Source: Spirosoma telluris
Lineage (GTDB): Bacteria; Bacteroidota; Bacteroidia; Cytophagales; Spirosomataceae
Assembly: GCA_003259005.1 (NCBI GenBank)
Contig: QLII01000001.1
Span: forward strand, 3,054,501 to 3,118,500
Direction: 5' to 3'
Length of the DNA stretch: 64,000 nucleotides
This document shows positions 1-8,312 of the stretch, piece after piece (the stretch's first letter is position 1; each line of letters starts with the position of its first letter). The notes below the pieces were generated by a model. That model searched no databases and was not told the DNA's origin. It saw only the letters and a list, made by a program, of their open reading frames with translations. Position numbers and translations under genes: made by a program.

Positions 1-80
1 AACTCTATGTTCTATGCGGTTCGCCGTTGCGGTGCCTCTGTGGTTAAAAGTCCATTTATTAGTTGGCTACTTATCAACTA
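1..80. other. Non-coding left edge with weak 7-base periodicity
   Basis: This stretch lies 3' of the aldehyde dehydrogenase gene. From about base 4 it can be read as degenerate 7-mers (TCTATGT, TCTATGC, GGTTCGC, CGTTGCG, GTGCCTC). That resembles one arm of the tandem-word inverted repeats found elsewhere in the window, but the matching arm would lie outside the window, so this is only a suggestion. Confidence 0.3.
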
Positions 81-1636
81 TTACTCATTCATCCGTTTCC
101 CATTGACCAGCCGCCAGATGTGAAGTGGGTTAGCCGCTTTCAGTTCGTCGGGTAACAGCGCATCCGGGAAATTCTGATAGCAAACAGGACGGACAAAGCG
201 TAAAATGGCATTAGTCCCAACGGAGGTGGATCGGGAATCCGTCGTGGCTGGATAGGGGCCGCCGTGCTGCATGGCATGACTGACTTCTACACCTGTCGGG
301 AAACCGTTGATTAACAAACGACCCACTTTCTGTTCCAGAATTTCGAGTAAATCAGCATACTCCAGCAGTTCGGCATCCGTGCCCCATACGGTAGCGGTCA
401 GATGGCCTTCCAATCCCCGCGCTACGGCCAGCAGCTGCTCACGGCTACTCGCTTCGACCAAAACGCTACTCGGCCCAAACACCTCTTCGGCCAAAAGTGG
501 ATTAGCCAGTAATGCGTCGGCAGACGTCTTCAACAGCGTTGGCGTACCGTTAGCAAAACTGTCTGCCGCTGTAGCCTGTCCAAGTACGTCAACTCCTTCA
601 GCAGACGTTAACTTGCCAAGACCTTCCGTAAATGCTCGCTGAATACCCTGTGTAAGCATGGTGGCAGGTTGGCTATTTGTTATACCTTGACCCGCATCCT
701 GCAAAAAGGCATTAGCTTCATCTGATTGCTGAAGCACGGCTAACCCCGGATTGGTACAGAACTGACCAACACCCAACGTAACTGAACCCACAAAGTTCTG
801 CGCTAACACTCCCCTTTCTCTTTCAGAATTTGAGGCAAAAAGAAAACGGGATTAGTGCTCCCCATTTCGGCATAAACAGGAATCGGTTCCGGTCGGCGGG
901 CGGCTGCATCGAACAACGCTTTCCCTCCACGAAAGGAACCAGTAAACCCAATCGCTTTGATAGCCGGGTGCTCCACAATAGCCATACCCACAGCTATTGT
1001 ACGTCCCTGCACGATTGAGAACGTGCCAGCGGGTAAACCACAAGCAACCACCGCCCGACTGATGGCCTCACCCACCAATTGCGATGTACCCGGATGAGCT
1101 GGGTGCCCTTTTACGACAACCGGGCAACCAGCCGCCAGTGCCGAAGCCGTATCACCACCGGCCACAGAAAAGGCAAGCGGGAAATTGCTGGCACCAAATA
1201 CGCCCACTGGCCCCAGCGGACGCAACATCTGCCGCAGATCAGGTCGGGGTAAGGGTTGACGGTCAGGCAGTGCCGTGTCGATGCGGGCATCTACCCACGA
1301 ACCTTCGCGCAGATACTCAGCAAACAGACGTAGCTGGCCAGTCGTACGACCACGTTCACCTGTCAGGCGCGCTAATGGTAAGCCCGATTCAGCCTGAGCC
1401 CGCGTCAGCAATTCATCGCCTAAGGCGTCAATTTCGATGGCAATTTGTTCCAGGAATTTGGCTTTCTCGGCACCAGATTTTTTACGGTACTCAGAAAACG
1501 CTTTGGCTGCCCGCTCACAGACTTCTGCAACCTCGCTTGTGGTTGCTTCCTGAAACAGGCCCGGCAAGGGTTGTCCGGTGGCGGGATTAATGCCCTGAAA
1601 AGATTCGGTAACAGGATCGGCAGGGGTGTTGGTCAT
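81..1636 (-). CDS. 2,5-dioxovalerate (alpha-ketoglutarate semialdehyde) dehydrogenase, frameshifted
   Basis: NAD(P)-dependent aldehyde dehydrogenase that oxidises 2-ketoglutarate semialdehyde to 2-oxoglutarate, the last step of hydroxyproline (or pentose/sugar-acid) breakdown in the cytoplasm. The N-terminal part carries the nucleotide-binding region and the EMGSTNP motif with the general-base Glu; the C-terminal part carries GQFCTNPG with the catalytic Cys. The two parts sit in different frames that meet at a GGGG run (811-814 on the minus strand). One extra base joins them into about 518 aa, close to the family's usual ~525. The start at MTNTPADP is preferred over an upstream in-frame Met because the extra residues are not family-like. 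The substrate assignment comes from sequence style plus the neighbouring epimerase, FAD dehydrogenase and deaminase genes. A sequencing error explains the break better than decay, because both halves are intact. Confidence 0.85.
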
Positions 1637-1698
1637 AACGACAGGAAAGGAGTATGAAAAATGACGAGGCAAAAATACCCCGTTTTTTATGAATAAAC

Positions 1699-2943
1699 TT
1701 AAGCGAACCGCTCTGGCTTAAAAGCGGCAATGTCCATGCTTCTAACCGAATCATCCAGAAGTTCGCTAACTAGCTTGCCAGTGGCTGGCCCCAGACTTAG
1801 GCCCATCATACCGTGCCCCGTAGCCAGCACGACGTTATCGTAGTGTTCGGTGCGTCCAATGTAGGGCAACCCATCGGGCGAACAGGGACGCAATCCCCGC
1901 CAAACTTTATCGACCGCAGGCATGTCAACCGATATATCTGGGTAATACTTGTTAATCGACTGCACAATACCCCGTACTCGATTCATATTCACCGTCATGT
2001 CAGTTCCGGACACTTCGAGGGTTCCGGCAAAACGAAGGTCTGTTCCCATCGGTGTGGCCGTCGCGCGGGCTTCGAGCATAATGGCGGGCACACGAACGTT
2101 ATTGGGTACGTTCCGAAGCATAAAGCTGTAGCCTTTACCGCCCTGCAATGATAGAGTTAACCCTAACTGTTGGGCAATAACTGCCGACCAGGCTCCCCCG
2201 GCAACAACGACCGCATCGACAGAATAATCCCCTGAGATGTCTGCACAGTTGTAATTTTAGAGCCCGTTTTTCCAAAACCCGTAACGGTATGATTTTCCAA
2301 AATAGTAACCCCTCCCGACGCAAATAGGCGACTAAGGAATGGATTAACTCATTCGGATTCAGGTGTGCATCGCCGGGATAGTAGATACCCCCGCGTACAT
2401 CGACCCTTGTTTCGGGTTCCAAATCCTGCACTTGTTGACCATTGAGTACACGCGCTTCGATACCCGCGTGATTGGCTACTTCGGCCTCTTCAGCCATTTC
2501 GTGTTCGGCCGATGCGGTTTTATAGAGCATGAGCAGCCCCGCTCCTGCCACTCAAAATTCAAATCACCGTTGATGGCCAAATCCTGATACAGTTTTATAC
2601 TGAGCAAGCTGAGATCGCGTAACACCGGAATCGAACGCTCCACATGCTCTGGGGTTGAATGCCGATAGAATAACCATCCCCACCGCAGTAAATCGGCGTT
2701 CAGTCGTGGCTTGACATAAAATGGGCTGGTCGATTTCAACATCCAGCGCATCCCTTTTGCCATCATACCCGGCTGCGCCAGTGGAATAATATGACTGGGT
2801 ACGATCATGCCCGCATTCCCAAACGAACAGCCGTCAGCAATAGGGCCCTGGTCAAACAGTGTCACGCGGTGCCCTGCTTTATGCAGATAATAGGCCGAAC
2901 AAAGTCCAACGATACCTCCTCCTACTATACCAATATGTGCCAT
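1699..2943 (-). CDS. FAD-dependent D-amino-acid (D-hydroxyproline) dehydrogenase, DadA-like, three frameshifts
   Basis: Predicted flavoprotein oxidising cis-4-hydroxy-D-proline to the pyrroline carboxylate. The N-terminus has the dinucleotide-binding signature IGIVGGGIVGLCSAYY; the C-terminus has the usual DadA end, with RPCSPDGLPYIG and ATGHGMMGLS. The reading frame changes three times, at the CCCC runs on the plus strand at 2229-2232, 2309-2312 and 2537-2540. Adding one base at each gives a continuous ~415-aa protein with sensible sequence across every join (for example WQERGLLMLY). The gene follows the epimerase with a repeat hairpin between them; that hairpin ends 5 bases before this ATG. 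D-hydroxyproline as substrate is inferred from the neighbours; the fold alone would also fit a D-amino-acid dehydrogenase acting on other substrates. Confidence 0.85.
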
Positions 2944-2948
2944 TTAAA

Positions 2949-3026
2949 CGAAAGGGTGAATGAGTGAATGAGCGAAAGAGTGTACCGAAGCGATAAGAAC
3001 GCTCTTTCACTCATTCACTCTTTCGC
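2949..3026. repeat. Imperfect inverted repeat of GTGAATGA-type octamers
   Basis: Arms at about 2949-2973 and 3001-3026 pair with few mismatches. Each arm consists of degenerate octamers (GTGAATGA, GTGAATGA, GCGAAAGA). It fills the epimerase-dehydrogenase gap and would form a hairpin in the minus-strand transcript ending 5 bases before the dehydrogenase ATG. The same octamer word recurs at 16012-16088. Confidence 0.85.
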
Positions 3027-3032
3027 TCATTT

Positions 3033-4037
3033 TTAAATAACTTGAAAACCATACACGTATGGATCGTCTTCGTCCAGAATAATGTGATTGTAGCCATGAA
3101 TTCGAGCCCAGCCTTCAATACTGGGCACAATAGCCGGACTACCAGCCAGCTCAGTTTCCGCTTCGATACGCCCATTGAAAATAGACCCGATGATGCTCTC
3201 GTGAACAAACGTATTGCCCGGTTTAAGTCGCCCTTGTGCATGCCATTGCGCCATTCGGGCCGATGTTCCTGTTCCACAAGGCGAGCGGTCGATGGCTTTA
3301 TCGCCGTAGAAAACGGCATTTCGGGCGGTTGAGGTTTCCTGAAGTGGTTTCCCCGTCCATAAAATATGACTTAGGCCATTAATAGTTGGGTTCTCTGGAT
3401 GTACGAAGGTATACTGTTCGTTCATCCGCTGACGCATCACCCGCGCCCAGCCAATGAGCTGTTCGGCTTTGTAATGTTCCAACCCCGGAAAGTTGGGTTG
3501 TGTATCAACGATGGCGTAGAAGTTTCCACCATAGGCCACATCGACCGTCAGCATTCCCAAATCGGGGCACTCGACCGTCAATTTTTCGGCTGCCAGATAC
3601 GATTTAATATTCGTAATCTTAACTGACGTTACCTTCCTTCCCTCCTGCTGGTATTCTGCCCGAACCAATCCAGCGGGTACTTCAAGGTTGAGAACGCCCG
3701 GTGTTTTAGGCATAATCAGGTTTTGCTCGATGGCAACCGTCACCGTACCAATGGTGCCGTGACCACACATGGGTAAGCAACCGGAGGTTTCAATGAATAA
3801 CACCCCCGCATCATTGGCGGGATCGTTAGGTGGGTACAGAATACTCCCGGACATCATATCGTGTCCACGGGGTTCGAACATAAGGCCCTTACGAATCCAG
3901 TCGTAGTCACGCAGGAAGTGCTGGCGTTTTTCGCTCATGCTTTCGCCCTGCAAAAACGGAATACTTCCACCCGTAACAACCCGCACCGGATTACCGCAGG
4001 TATGTGCATCAATACAGAAAAAATGAAACTCGGACAT
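3033..4037 (-). CDS. 4-hydroxyproline epimerase (proline racemase family)
   Basis: Converts trans-4-hydroxy-L-proline to the cis-D epimer by a two-base, cofactor-free mechanism. Both catalytic cysteines are visible: MCGHGTIG at about residue 90 and SPCGTGTSARMA at about residue 253, which separates it from the Cys/Thr trans-3-hydroxyproline dehydratases of the same family. At 334 aa it is full length. It sits between the DapA-like deaminase gene and the FAD dehydrogenase gene in the same orientation, which supports hydroxyproline rather than proline as substrate. It is flanked on both sides by tandem-word inverted repeats. Confidence 0.92.
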   Translation of the reverse strand: MSEFHFFCIDAHTCGNPVRVVTGGSIPFLQGESMSEKRQHFLRDYDWIRKGLMFEPRGHDMMSGSILYPPNDPANDAGVLFIETSGCLPMCGHGTIGTVTVAIEQNLIMPKTPGVLNLEVPAGLVRAEYQQEGRKVTSVKITNIKSYLAAEKLTVECPDLGMLTVDVAYGGNFYAIVDTQPNFPGLEHYKAEQLIGWARVMRQRMNEQYTFVHPENPTINGLSHILWTGKPLQETSTARNAVFYGDKAIDRSPCGTGTSARMAQWHAQGRLKPGNTFVHESIIGSIFNGRIEAETELAGSPAIVPSIEGWARIHGYNHIILDEDDPYVYGFQVI

Positions 4038-4042
4038 CGATA

Positions 4043-4135
4043 TTTAATGGAAAATGTATAATGTATAATTGATAATCAACGGCCTCAGCATCATTATGCA
4101 TGAACCATTATACATTGTGCATTATACATTAATCA
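4043..4135. repeat. Imperfect inverted repeat of GTATAAT heptamers
   Basis: Left arm 4043-4068 and right arm about 4104-4135 are built of degenerate ATGTATA heptamers and pair with several mismatches. The repeat reaches into the 3' end of the deaminase gene: the last codons and the TAA stop of that gene lie inside one repeat unit. The left arm ends about 8 bases before the epimerase ATG. Confidence 0.75.
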
Positions 4136-5030
4136 TTGGTCGCTTTGCTAAAGCAGTTTGAATAACCTCAAGTACCTGTTCGCGTTCGGCACCGATGAGT
4201 GGCAGGCGAGGAGCCCGTACATATTCAGAACCAATGCCAGTTGCAGTAGCCGCCAGCTTGATGTATTGGACTAGTTTCGGATGAATATCCAGTTCGAGCA
4301 GGGGCATAAACCAGCGGTAAATTTCCAGTGCTTCGGCCACCTGACCGGCTTTGGCCAGTTCATAAATAGCAACGGTTTCCTGCGGAAATGCATCGACCAA
4401 ACCACCAACCCAACCATCACAACCTAGCAATAGAGCTTCCAGTGCCAGCGTATCGACACCACCCAGCAGCTTGTAGCGATCACCGAAGGCATTCCGCATC
4501 CGTGTTACATTCGTCAGATCGCGGGTCGATTCTTTCACCGCCTGAATGTTAGGCAACTCGGCCAACTCATGAAACATCGCTACAGTGGTCATGATCTTGT
4601 AATCGTAGGGATTATTGTAGATCATGATTGGCAAGGATGTTTCCTGCGCTATCGACTTAAAGTACGTAACCGTCTCACGAGAATCGGCAGGGTAGCGCAT
4701 GGGCGGCAACAGCATAAGGCCGTCGGCACCGTTGGCTTCGGCTTCGTGGGCGCGCGCAATGGCCTGTTTAGTGGCCTGTTCAGCAATATTGACCAGCACA
4801 GGCACTTTCCCATTACTAACGGCCAATCCTGATTTCAGCAGTTCGATTCGTTCTTCATTCAGCAGCGTACTGGCTTCGCCCAGAGAGCCGCCAATGATAA
4901 ACCCGTGTACACCCGCATCGAGTTGAGCCTGTAGATTTTTTTCAAAAAGGGGCAGATCAAGTTGATCATCGGCCGTAAAGGGAGTCAGTAACGCGGGATA
5001 AACACCTTCCCATTGTACAGAGACGTTCAT
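4122..5030 (-). CDS. DapA-family lyase, probable pyrroline-4-hydroxy-2-carboxylate deaminase
   Basis: Class I aldolase of the dihydrodipicolinate synthase/N-acetylneuraminate lyase family, 302 aa and full length. The conserved Tyr (IMIYNNPYDY) and Schiff-base Lys (IQAVKESTRD, about residue 168) are present, as is the GGSLGEASTL segment in place of the usual GTTGE loop. Family members next to hydroxyproline epimerases deaminate the product of D-hydroxyproline oxidation to ketoglutarate semialdehyde, which the dehydrogenase at the end of the cluster would then oxidise. That role is inferred from context; the sequence alone only fixes the family. It appears to be the first gene of the cluster, with two inverted repeats between it and the divergent aat gene. 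Confidence 0.85.
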   Translation of the reverse strand: MNVSVQWEGVYPALLTPFTADDQLDLPLFEKNLQAQLDAGVHGFIIGGSLGEASTLLNEERIELLKSGLAVSNGKVPVLVNIAEQATKQAIARAHEAEANGADGLMLLPPMRYPADSRETVTYFKSIAQETSLPIMIYNNPYDYKIMTTVAMFHELAELPNIQAVKESTRDLTNVTRMRNAFGDRYKLLGGVDTLALEALLLGCDGWVGGLVDAFPQETVAIYELAKAGQVAEALEIYRWFMPLLELDIHPKLVQYIKLAATATGIGSEYVRAPRLPLIGAEREQVLEVIQTALAKRPMINV

Positions 5031-5050
5031 GCAGTATAGTTAGTTGATTA

Positions 5051-5069
5051 AACTTTGATCGTCAAAGTT
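5051..5069. promoter_or_regulatory. Perfect inverted repeat AACTTTGA-TCG-TCAAAGTT, operator candidate
   Basis: Two 8-base arms with a 3-base centre, 21 bases upstream of the hydroxyproline cluster's first ATG. Its size and symmetry are typical of a dimeric repressor or activator site. No regulator gene is present in the window, so the protein is unknown. Confidence 0.6.
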
Positions 5070-5082
5070 CTATATTTCCCTT

Positions 5083-5124
5083 AAAATAGTACACCTGATA
5101 ATTAGTATATTGTGGTACTATTTT
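5083..5124. promoter_or_regulatory. Perfect 10-base inverted repeat AAAATAGTAC / GTACTATTTT
   Basis: Arms at 5083-5092 and 5115-5124 are separated by 22 bases. The right arm lies just downstream of the -33 element of the aat promoter, so a protein bound here could affect aat, the hydroxyproline cluster, or both. The centre-to-centre distance of 32 bases is close to three helical turns. Confidence 0.55.
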
Positions 5125-5141
5125 CACCTTTTCTATCTTTG
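5110..5141 (+). promoter_or_regulatory. Bacteroidota-type promoter for aat
   Basis: TTG at 5110-5112 and TATCTTTG at 5134-5141 match the -33 and -7 (TAnnTTTG) elements with a 21-base spacer. Transcription would start around 5146, about 20 bases before the aat ATG. Confidence 0.65.
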
Positions 5142-5165
5142 TCTGACGACACATTCGCAGTTTTC

Positions 5166-5774
5166 ATGAATAAGCTAACCGCTGATGACCTGATTTACGG
5201 GTACATAAACGGAATTTTCCCAATGGCCGATGCCGACGGTACGCTTTATTGGTATGCGCCGGACCCTCGCGCCATCATTCCTATCCACAGTTATAAACCC
5301 GCTAAATCACTTCGGCCCGTTCTTAATCGGAATCAATTCGAGATTCGCCTAAATACGGCTTTTGCCGATGTAATGCGTGCCTGTTCGCAACCCCGTTCCG
5401 AAGACGATAGTGTCTGGATATCTGATGAAATTATTGACGCCTACACTGAACTTCACCATATGGGTCTGGCGCATAGCGTTGAGACGTATATAGAGAATCG
5501 GTTAGTTGGCGGATTATACGGTGTGGCATTGGGTTCTGTTTTTTTCGGTGAATCGATGTTTACCGAAGTGAGTAATGCCTCCAAAGTAGCGTTCCATAAC
5601 CTGATCCTGATTCTCCGTCAGCAACACTTCACCTTGCTTGATACACAATTTATCAATGACAATGTTCGACGCTATGGAGCCATCGAAATCCCCAAGGCCG
5701 ATTACCTCCGTCAACTAAAAGCTGGCCTCAAACAAAAAGCCCGTTTTACAGCCCTGGTGCCCGAAAAGGTGTAA
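5166..5774 (+). CDS. aat: Leucyl/phenylalanyl-tRNA--protein transferase
   Basis: Transfers Leu or Phe from charged tRNA to the N-terminus of proteins with basic N-terminal residues, marking them for ClpAP-type degradation (N-end rule). Family signatures are clear: YGYINGIFPM at the start, LYWYAPDPRAIIP, GLYGVALGSVFFGESMF and LLDTQF. The start is placed at MNKLTADD because the family begins here and the promoter's -7 box lies just upstream; an upstream GTG would lie before the predicted transcript start. At 202 aa it is a normal length. It is a single gene, divergent from the hydroxyproline cluster. Confidence 0.95.
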   Translation: MNKLTADDLIYGYINGIFPMADADGTLYWYAPDPRAIIPIHSYKPAKSLRPVLNRNQFEIRLNTAFADVMRACSQPRSEDDSVWISDEIIDAYTELHHMGLAHSVETYIENRLVGGLYGVALGSVFFGESMFTEVSNASKVAFHNLILILRQQHFTLLDTQFINDNVRRYGAIEIPKADYLRQLKAGLKQKARFTALVPEKV

Positions 5775-5786
5775 ACTGTTTTAGGT

Positions 5787-5831
5787 GTTTTCGGTTGCTA
5801 ATGTGACAGCCATGCGTCAGCAATCGAAAAC
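5787..5831. terminator. 13-bp hairpin between aat and proB
   Basis: Arms 5787-5799 (GTTTTCGGTTGCT) and 5819-5831 (AGCAATCGAAAAC) pair fully, with one G-U pair. It follows the aat stop by about a dozen bases. No long U-tract follows, so it may be an RNA 3'-end stabiliser instead of a classic terminator. Confidence 0.5.
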
Positions 5832-5841
5832 TGGAAATCCC

Positions 5842-5849
5842 TATCTTTG
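5842..5849 (+). promoter_or_regulatory. TATCTTTG -7 element immediately before proB
   Basis: A perfect TAnnTTTG box ends only 5 bases before the proB ATG, so transcription would start at or next to the start codon, predicting a leaderless or nearly leaderless proBA mRNA. No convincing TTTG lies at the correct distance upstream. Confidence 0.5.
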
Positions 5850-5854
5850 CCCGC

Positions 5855-6889
5855 ATGTCAAAGCCAGTTCTAGTTATTAAATTCGGTACAGCTTCTATTA
5901 CAAAACCTACCGGCGAGCCCAACGAGCCCGTTATGGTGGACATTGCCCGGCAGGTAACGGCCCTGCATCCTCACTATCGTATTGTATTGGTGTCGTCGGG
6001 TGCCGTGGGTGCCGGGAAAGCCTTAATCCGTGATTATAAAGGCGATATTACCCAGCGCAAAGCCGCAGCAGCTGTTGGTAATTTACTGTTACTCAACCAG
6101 TATTCCCGCTTTTTCTCTATTTATGGAATTTCGATTGCCCAAAGCCTGTGCGAACGCCATCATTTTGCTAGCCGCGACCAGTTTCTACAGCTAAAACAGA
6201 CTTACGAAGAACTGTGGGACAATGACCTGATTCCAATTGCCAATGAAAACGATGTGGTCAGTAATCGCGAATTGAAGTTTTCTGACAATGACGAATTGGC
6301 TACGCTCATTGCCGTAGGTTTCGGGGCAGAAGCGTTGATGCTCTGTACATCGGTAGGCGGATTGTTGGATGGAAATGGGCAAATTATCCGACAAGTTGTT
6401 GAATTCGACGAACGCGTATTCGGCGTTGTCCGAACCGACAAATCATCACTGGGCCTGGGTGGTATGGCCTCTAAACTGACCTTTGCTAAACTCGCAACCC
6501 GCATGGGGATTCGAGTTGTCATCTTCGGACTAAACGAACCGGATAGCCTTGGCCGGGCTTTGCGAGGTGAAACAGGCACTGAATTTACGCCCCATCCCAT
6601 TACCCTCTCCGCCCGAAATCGGTGGCTGGCTAGTGGGAGCTTAGCCGTTGGACGAGTGCAGATCGACGCGGGTGCTGTGCGGGCGCTGAAACAGCGTCGG
6701 AGTCTACTGGCGGTGGGCGTTCGGGCAGTACTGGATGAATTTGCAACTGGCGAACTGGTTGAAATTTTGAATGAAGAACAGGAAACCGTTGCCGTTGCCC
6801 GAACGCGGATTTCCTCGGAAGCGTTATCGCAACAGCTTAATCAGCAAAATGTTGAAGTTGCCAATGCGAATGATATTGTACTTTTGTAG
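5855..6889 (+). CDS. proB: Glutamate 5-kinase
   Basis: First step of proline synthesis: phosphorylates L-glutamate to gamma-glutamyl phosphate. The amino-acid kinase fold is evident from VIKFGTASIT, VLVSSGAVGAG, IANENDVVS and LGGMASKL. The C-terminal ~80 residues (from about GRVQIDAGAVRALK) form a PUA domain. It lies 2 bases upstream of proA and the two are surely cotranscribed. 344 aa is slightly short for the family but both domains are complete. A TAnnTTTG box touches the start codon. Confidence 0.96.
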   Translation: MSKPVLVIKFGTASITKPTGEPNEPVMVDIARQVTALHPHYRIVLVSSGAVGAGKALIRDYKGDITQRKAAAAVGNLLLLNQYSRFFSIYGISIAQSLCERHHFASRDQFLQLKQTYEELWDNDLIPIANENDVVSNRELKFSDNDELATLIAVGFGAEALMLCTSVGGLLDGNGQIIRQVVEFDERVFGVVRTDKSSLGLGGMASKLTFAKLATRMGIRVVIFGLNEPDSLGRALRGETGTEFTPHPITLSARNRWLASGSLAVGRVQIDAGAVRALKQRRSLLAVGVRAVLDEFATGELVEILNEEQETVAVARTRISSEALSQQLNQQNVEVANANDIVLL

Positions 6890-6891
6890 CC

Positions 6892-8142
6892 ATGACCCCT
6901 ATTACGCCACTCCTCCAGGCCACTCAGCAAGCTGCAGCAGCCGTTCGGCGGCTTAGCCCCGCTGAAAAAACTGATTTACTCAATCGGCTGGCCGATGTAT
7001 TGGCCGCACATAGTGCTGATATTGTCGCCGAGAATCAAAAAGATCTCGACCGGATGTCGACAGCCGACCCTAAATATGACCGGCTTAAACTAACCGAAAG
7101 TCGCGTAGCCGATCTTTCCAAAAGTTTGCGCGAAGTTGCCGTATTGCCCGATCCGGCAGGGGAAGTTATTCTGGAGCGAACAATCGAGCAGGGGTTGAAG
7201 CTTAAGAAAATTGCCGTACCACTGGGTGTAGTAGGCGTTATTTACGAAGCTCGCCCAAATGTAACAGTCGACGTAGCGTCACTCTGTTTGCGGTCAGGGA
7301 ATGCCTGTGTGCTGAAAGGTGGCAAAGAAGCCGATTTCTCGAATCGATATTTAATTAGTTTGATTCAGGGTGTATTGGTCGAATTTGGTGTCCCCAAAGC
7401 CGCCGTGACTCTGCTCCCACCCGACCGAGCCGTTGTGAATGAATTGCTCACGGCTACGCGCTATGTGGATATTATCATCCCACGCGGTTCAGAATCGCTG
7501 ATTCAGTTTGTCCGCAAAAATTCACTGGTACCCACCATTGAAACGGGTGCCGGGGTTTGCCATGCCTATGTCGAGCAAACGGCTGATTTAGATAAAGCTG
7601 CCGCCATTGTCGTAAACGCCCGTGTTTCACGTCCATCCGTCTGCAATTCCCTTGATTGTGTGCTGGTGGATGAGGCCATTGCCGAGCGTTTCCTGCCCAT
7701 GCTAACCGCCGATTTCAACAAGTGGAATGTAGAAGTTTTCGCCGATGAACCCTCTTACGCCATTTTTGAGAAAGCAGGGTATACCAATCTACAACATGCT
7801 CAGCCCGAAGATTTTGGTCGTGAATTTTTAGATTACAAATGTGCGGTAAAAGTTGTGGCTGATCTGGATGAAGCGTTATCCCACATTCAGGCCTACTCAT
7901 CCCGTCATTCCGAAGCGATTCTCTCTCAGGACCAGTCGCTTATCGATCAATTCCTGCGCGAAGTCGATGCCGCTGCCGTTTATGCAAATGCTTCGACACG
8001 TTTCACAGATGGGGGTGTATTTGGCTTAGGGGCCGAAATCGGTATTTCGACCCAGAAACTCCATGCTCGCGGGCCATTTGCCCTGGAGAAATTAGTGACG
8101 GAGAAATGGATCGTTGTCGGCGACGGACAGGTACGGTGGTAG
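6892..8142 (+). CDS. proA: Gamma-glutamyl phosphate reductase
   Basis: Second step of proline synthesis: NADPH-dependent reduction of gamma-glutamyl phosphate to glutamate 5-semialdehyde. It belongs to the aldehyde dehydrogenase superfamily; the catalytic Cys is in RPSVCNSLDCVL, and VIYEARPNVTVD and ALEKLVTEKWIV are typical. At 416 aa it is full length. It directly follows proB in a two-gene operon. Together with the hydroxyproline catabolic cluster close by, the region handles both synthesis and breakdown of pyrrolidine amino acids, though no shared control is visible. Confidence 0.97.
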   Translation: MTPITPLLQATQQAAAAVRRLSPAEKTDLLNRLADVLAAHSADIVAENQKDLDRMSTADPKYDRLKLTESRVADLSKSLREVAVLPDPAGEVILERTIEQGLKLKKIAVPLGVVGVIYEARPNVTVDVASLCLRSGNACVLKGGKEADFSNRYLISLIQGVLVEFGVPKAAVTLLPPDRAVVNELLTATRYVDIIIPRGSESLIQFVRKNSLVPTIETGAGVCHAYVEQTADLDKAAAIVVNARVSRPSVCNSLDCVLVDEAIAERFLPMLTADFNKWNVEVFADEPSYAIFEKAGYTNLQHAQPEDFGREFLDYKCAVKVVADLDEALSHIQAYSSRHSEAILSQDQSLIDQFLREVDAAAVYANASTRFTDGGVFGLGAEIGISTQKLHARGPFALEKLVTEKWIVVGDGQVRW

Positions 8143-8312
8143 TTAAATATTGATCAAAAAATGCTGTTGGGTCAACATATTGCCACTTATACAACAGCGT
8201 TGACAGAATGAAAACCCATGGTTAACGCCTGCCAGAAGTAGCCCTATTTGAACACCGTGGCACTTTCTTCAGCCACTAGCCGTTATGCTGGCTTAATAAC
8301 AAAAAAGAAGGA

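Noticed and set aside
1084..1590. Plus-strand reading frame of 168 codons opposite the aldehyde dehydrogenase gene
   Set aside because: It lies entirely antisense to a conserved gene, has no family-like sequence and results from the low stop frequency in the antisense frame.
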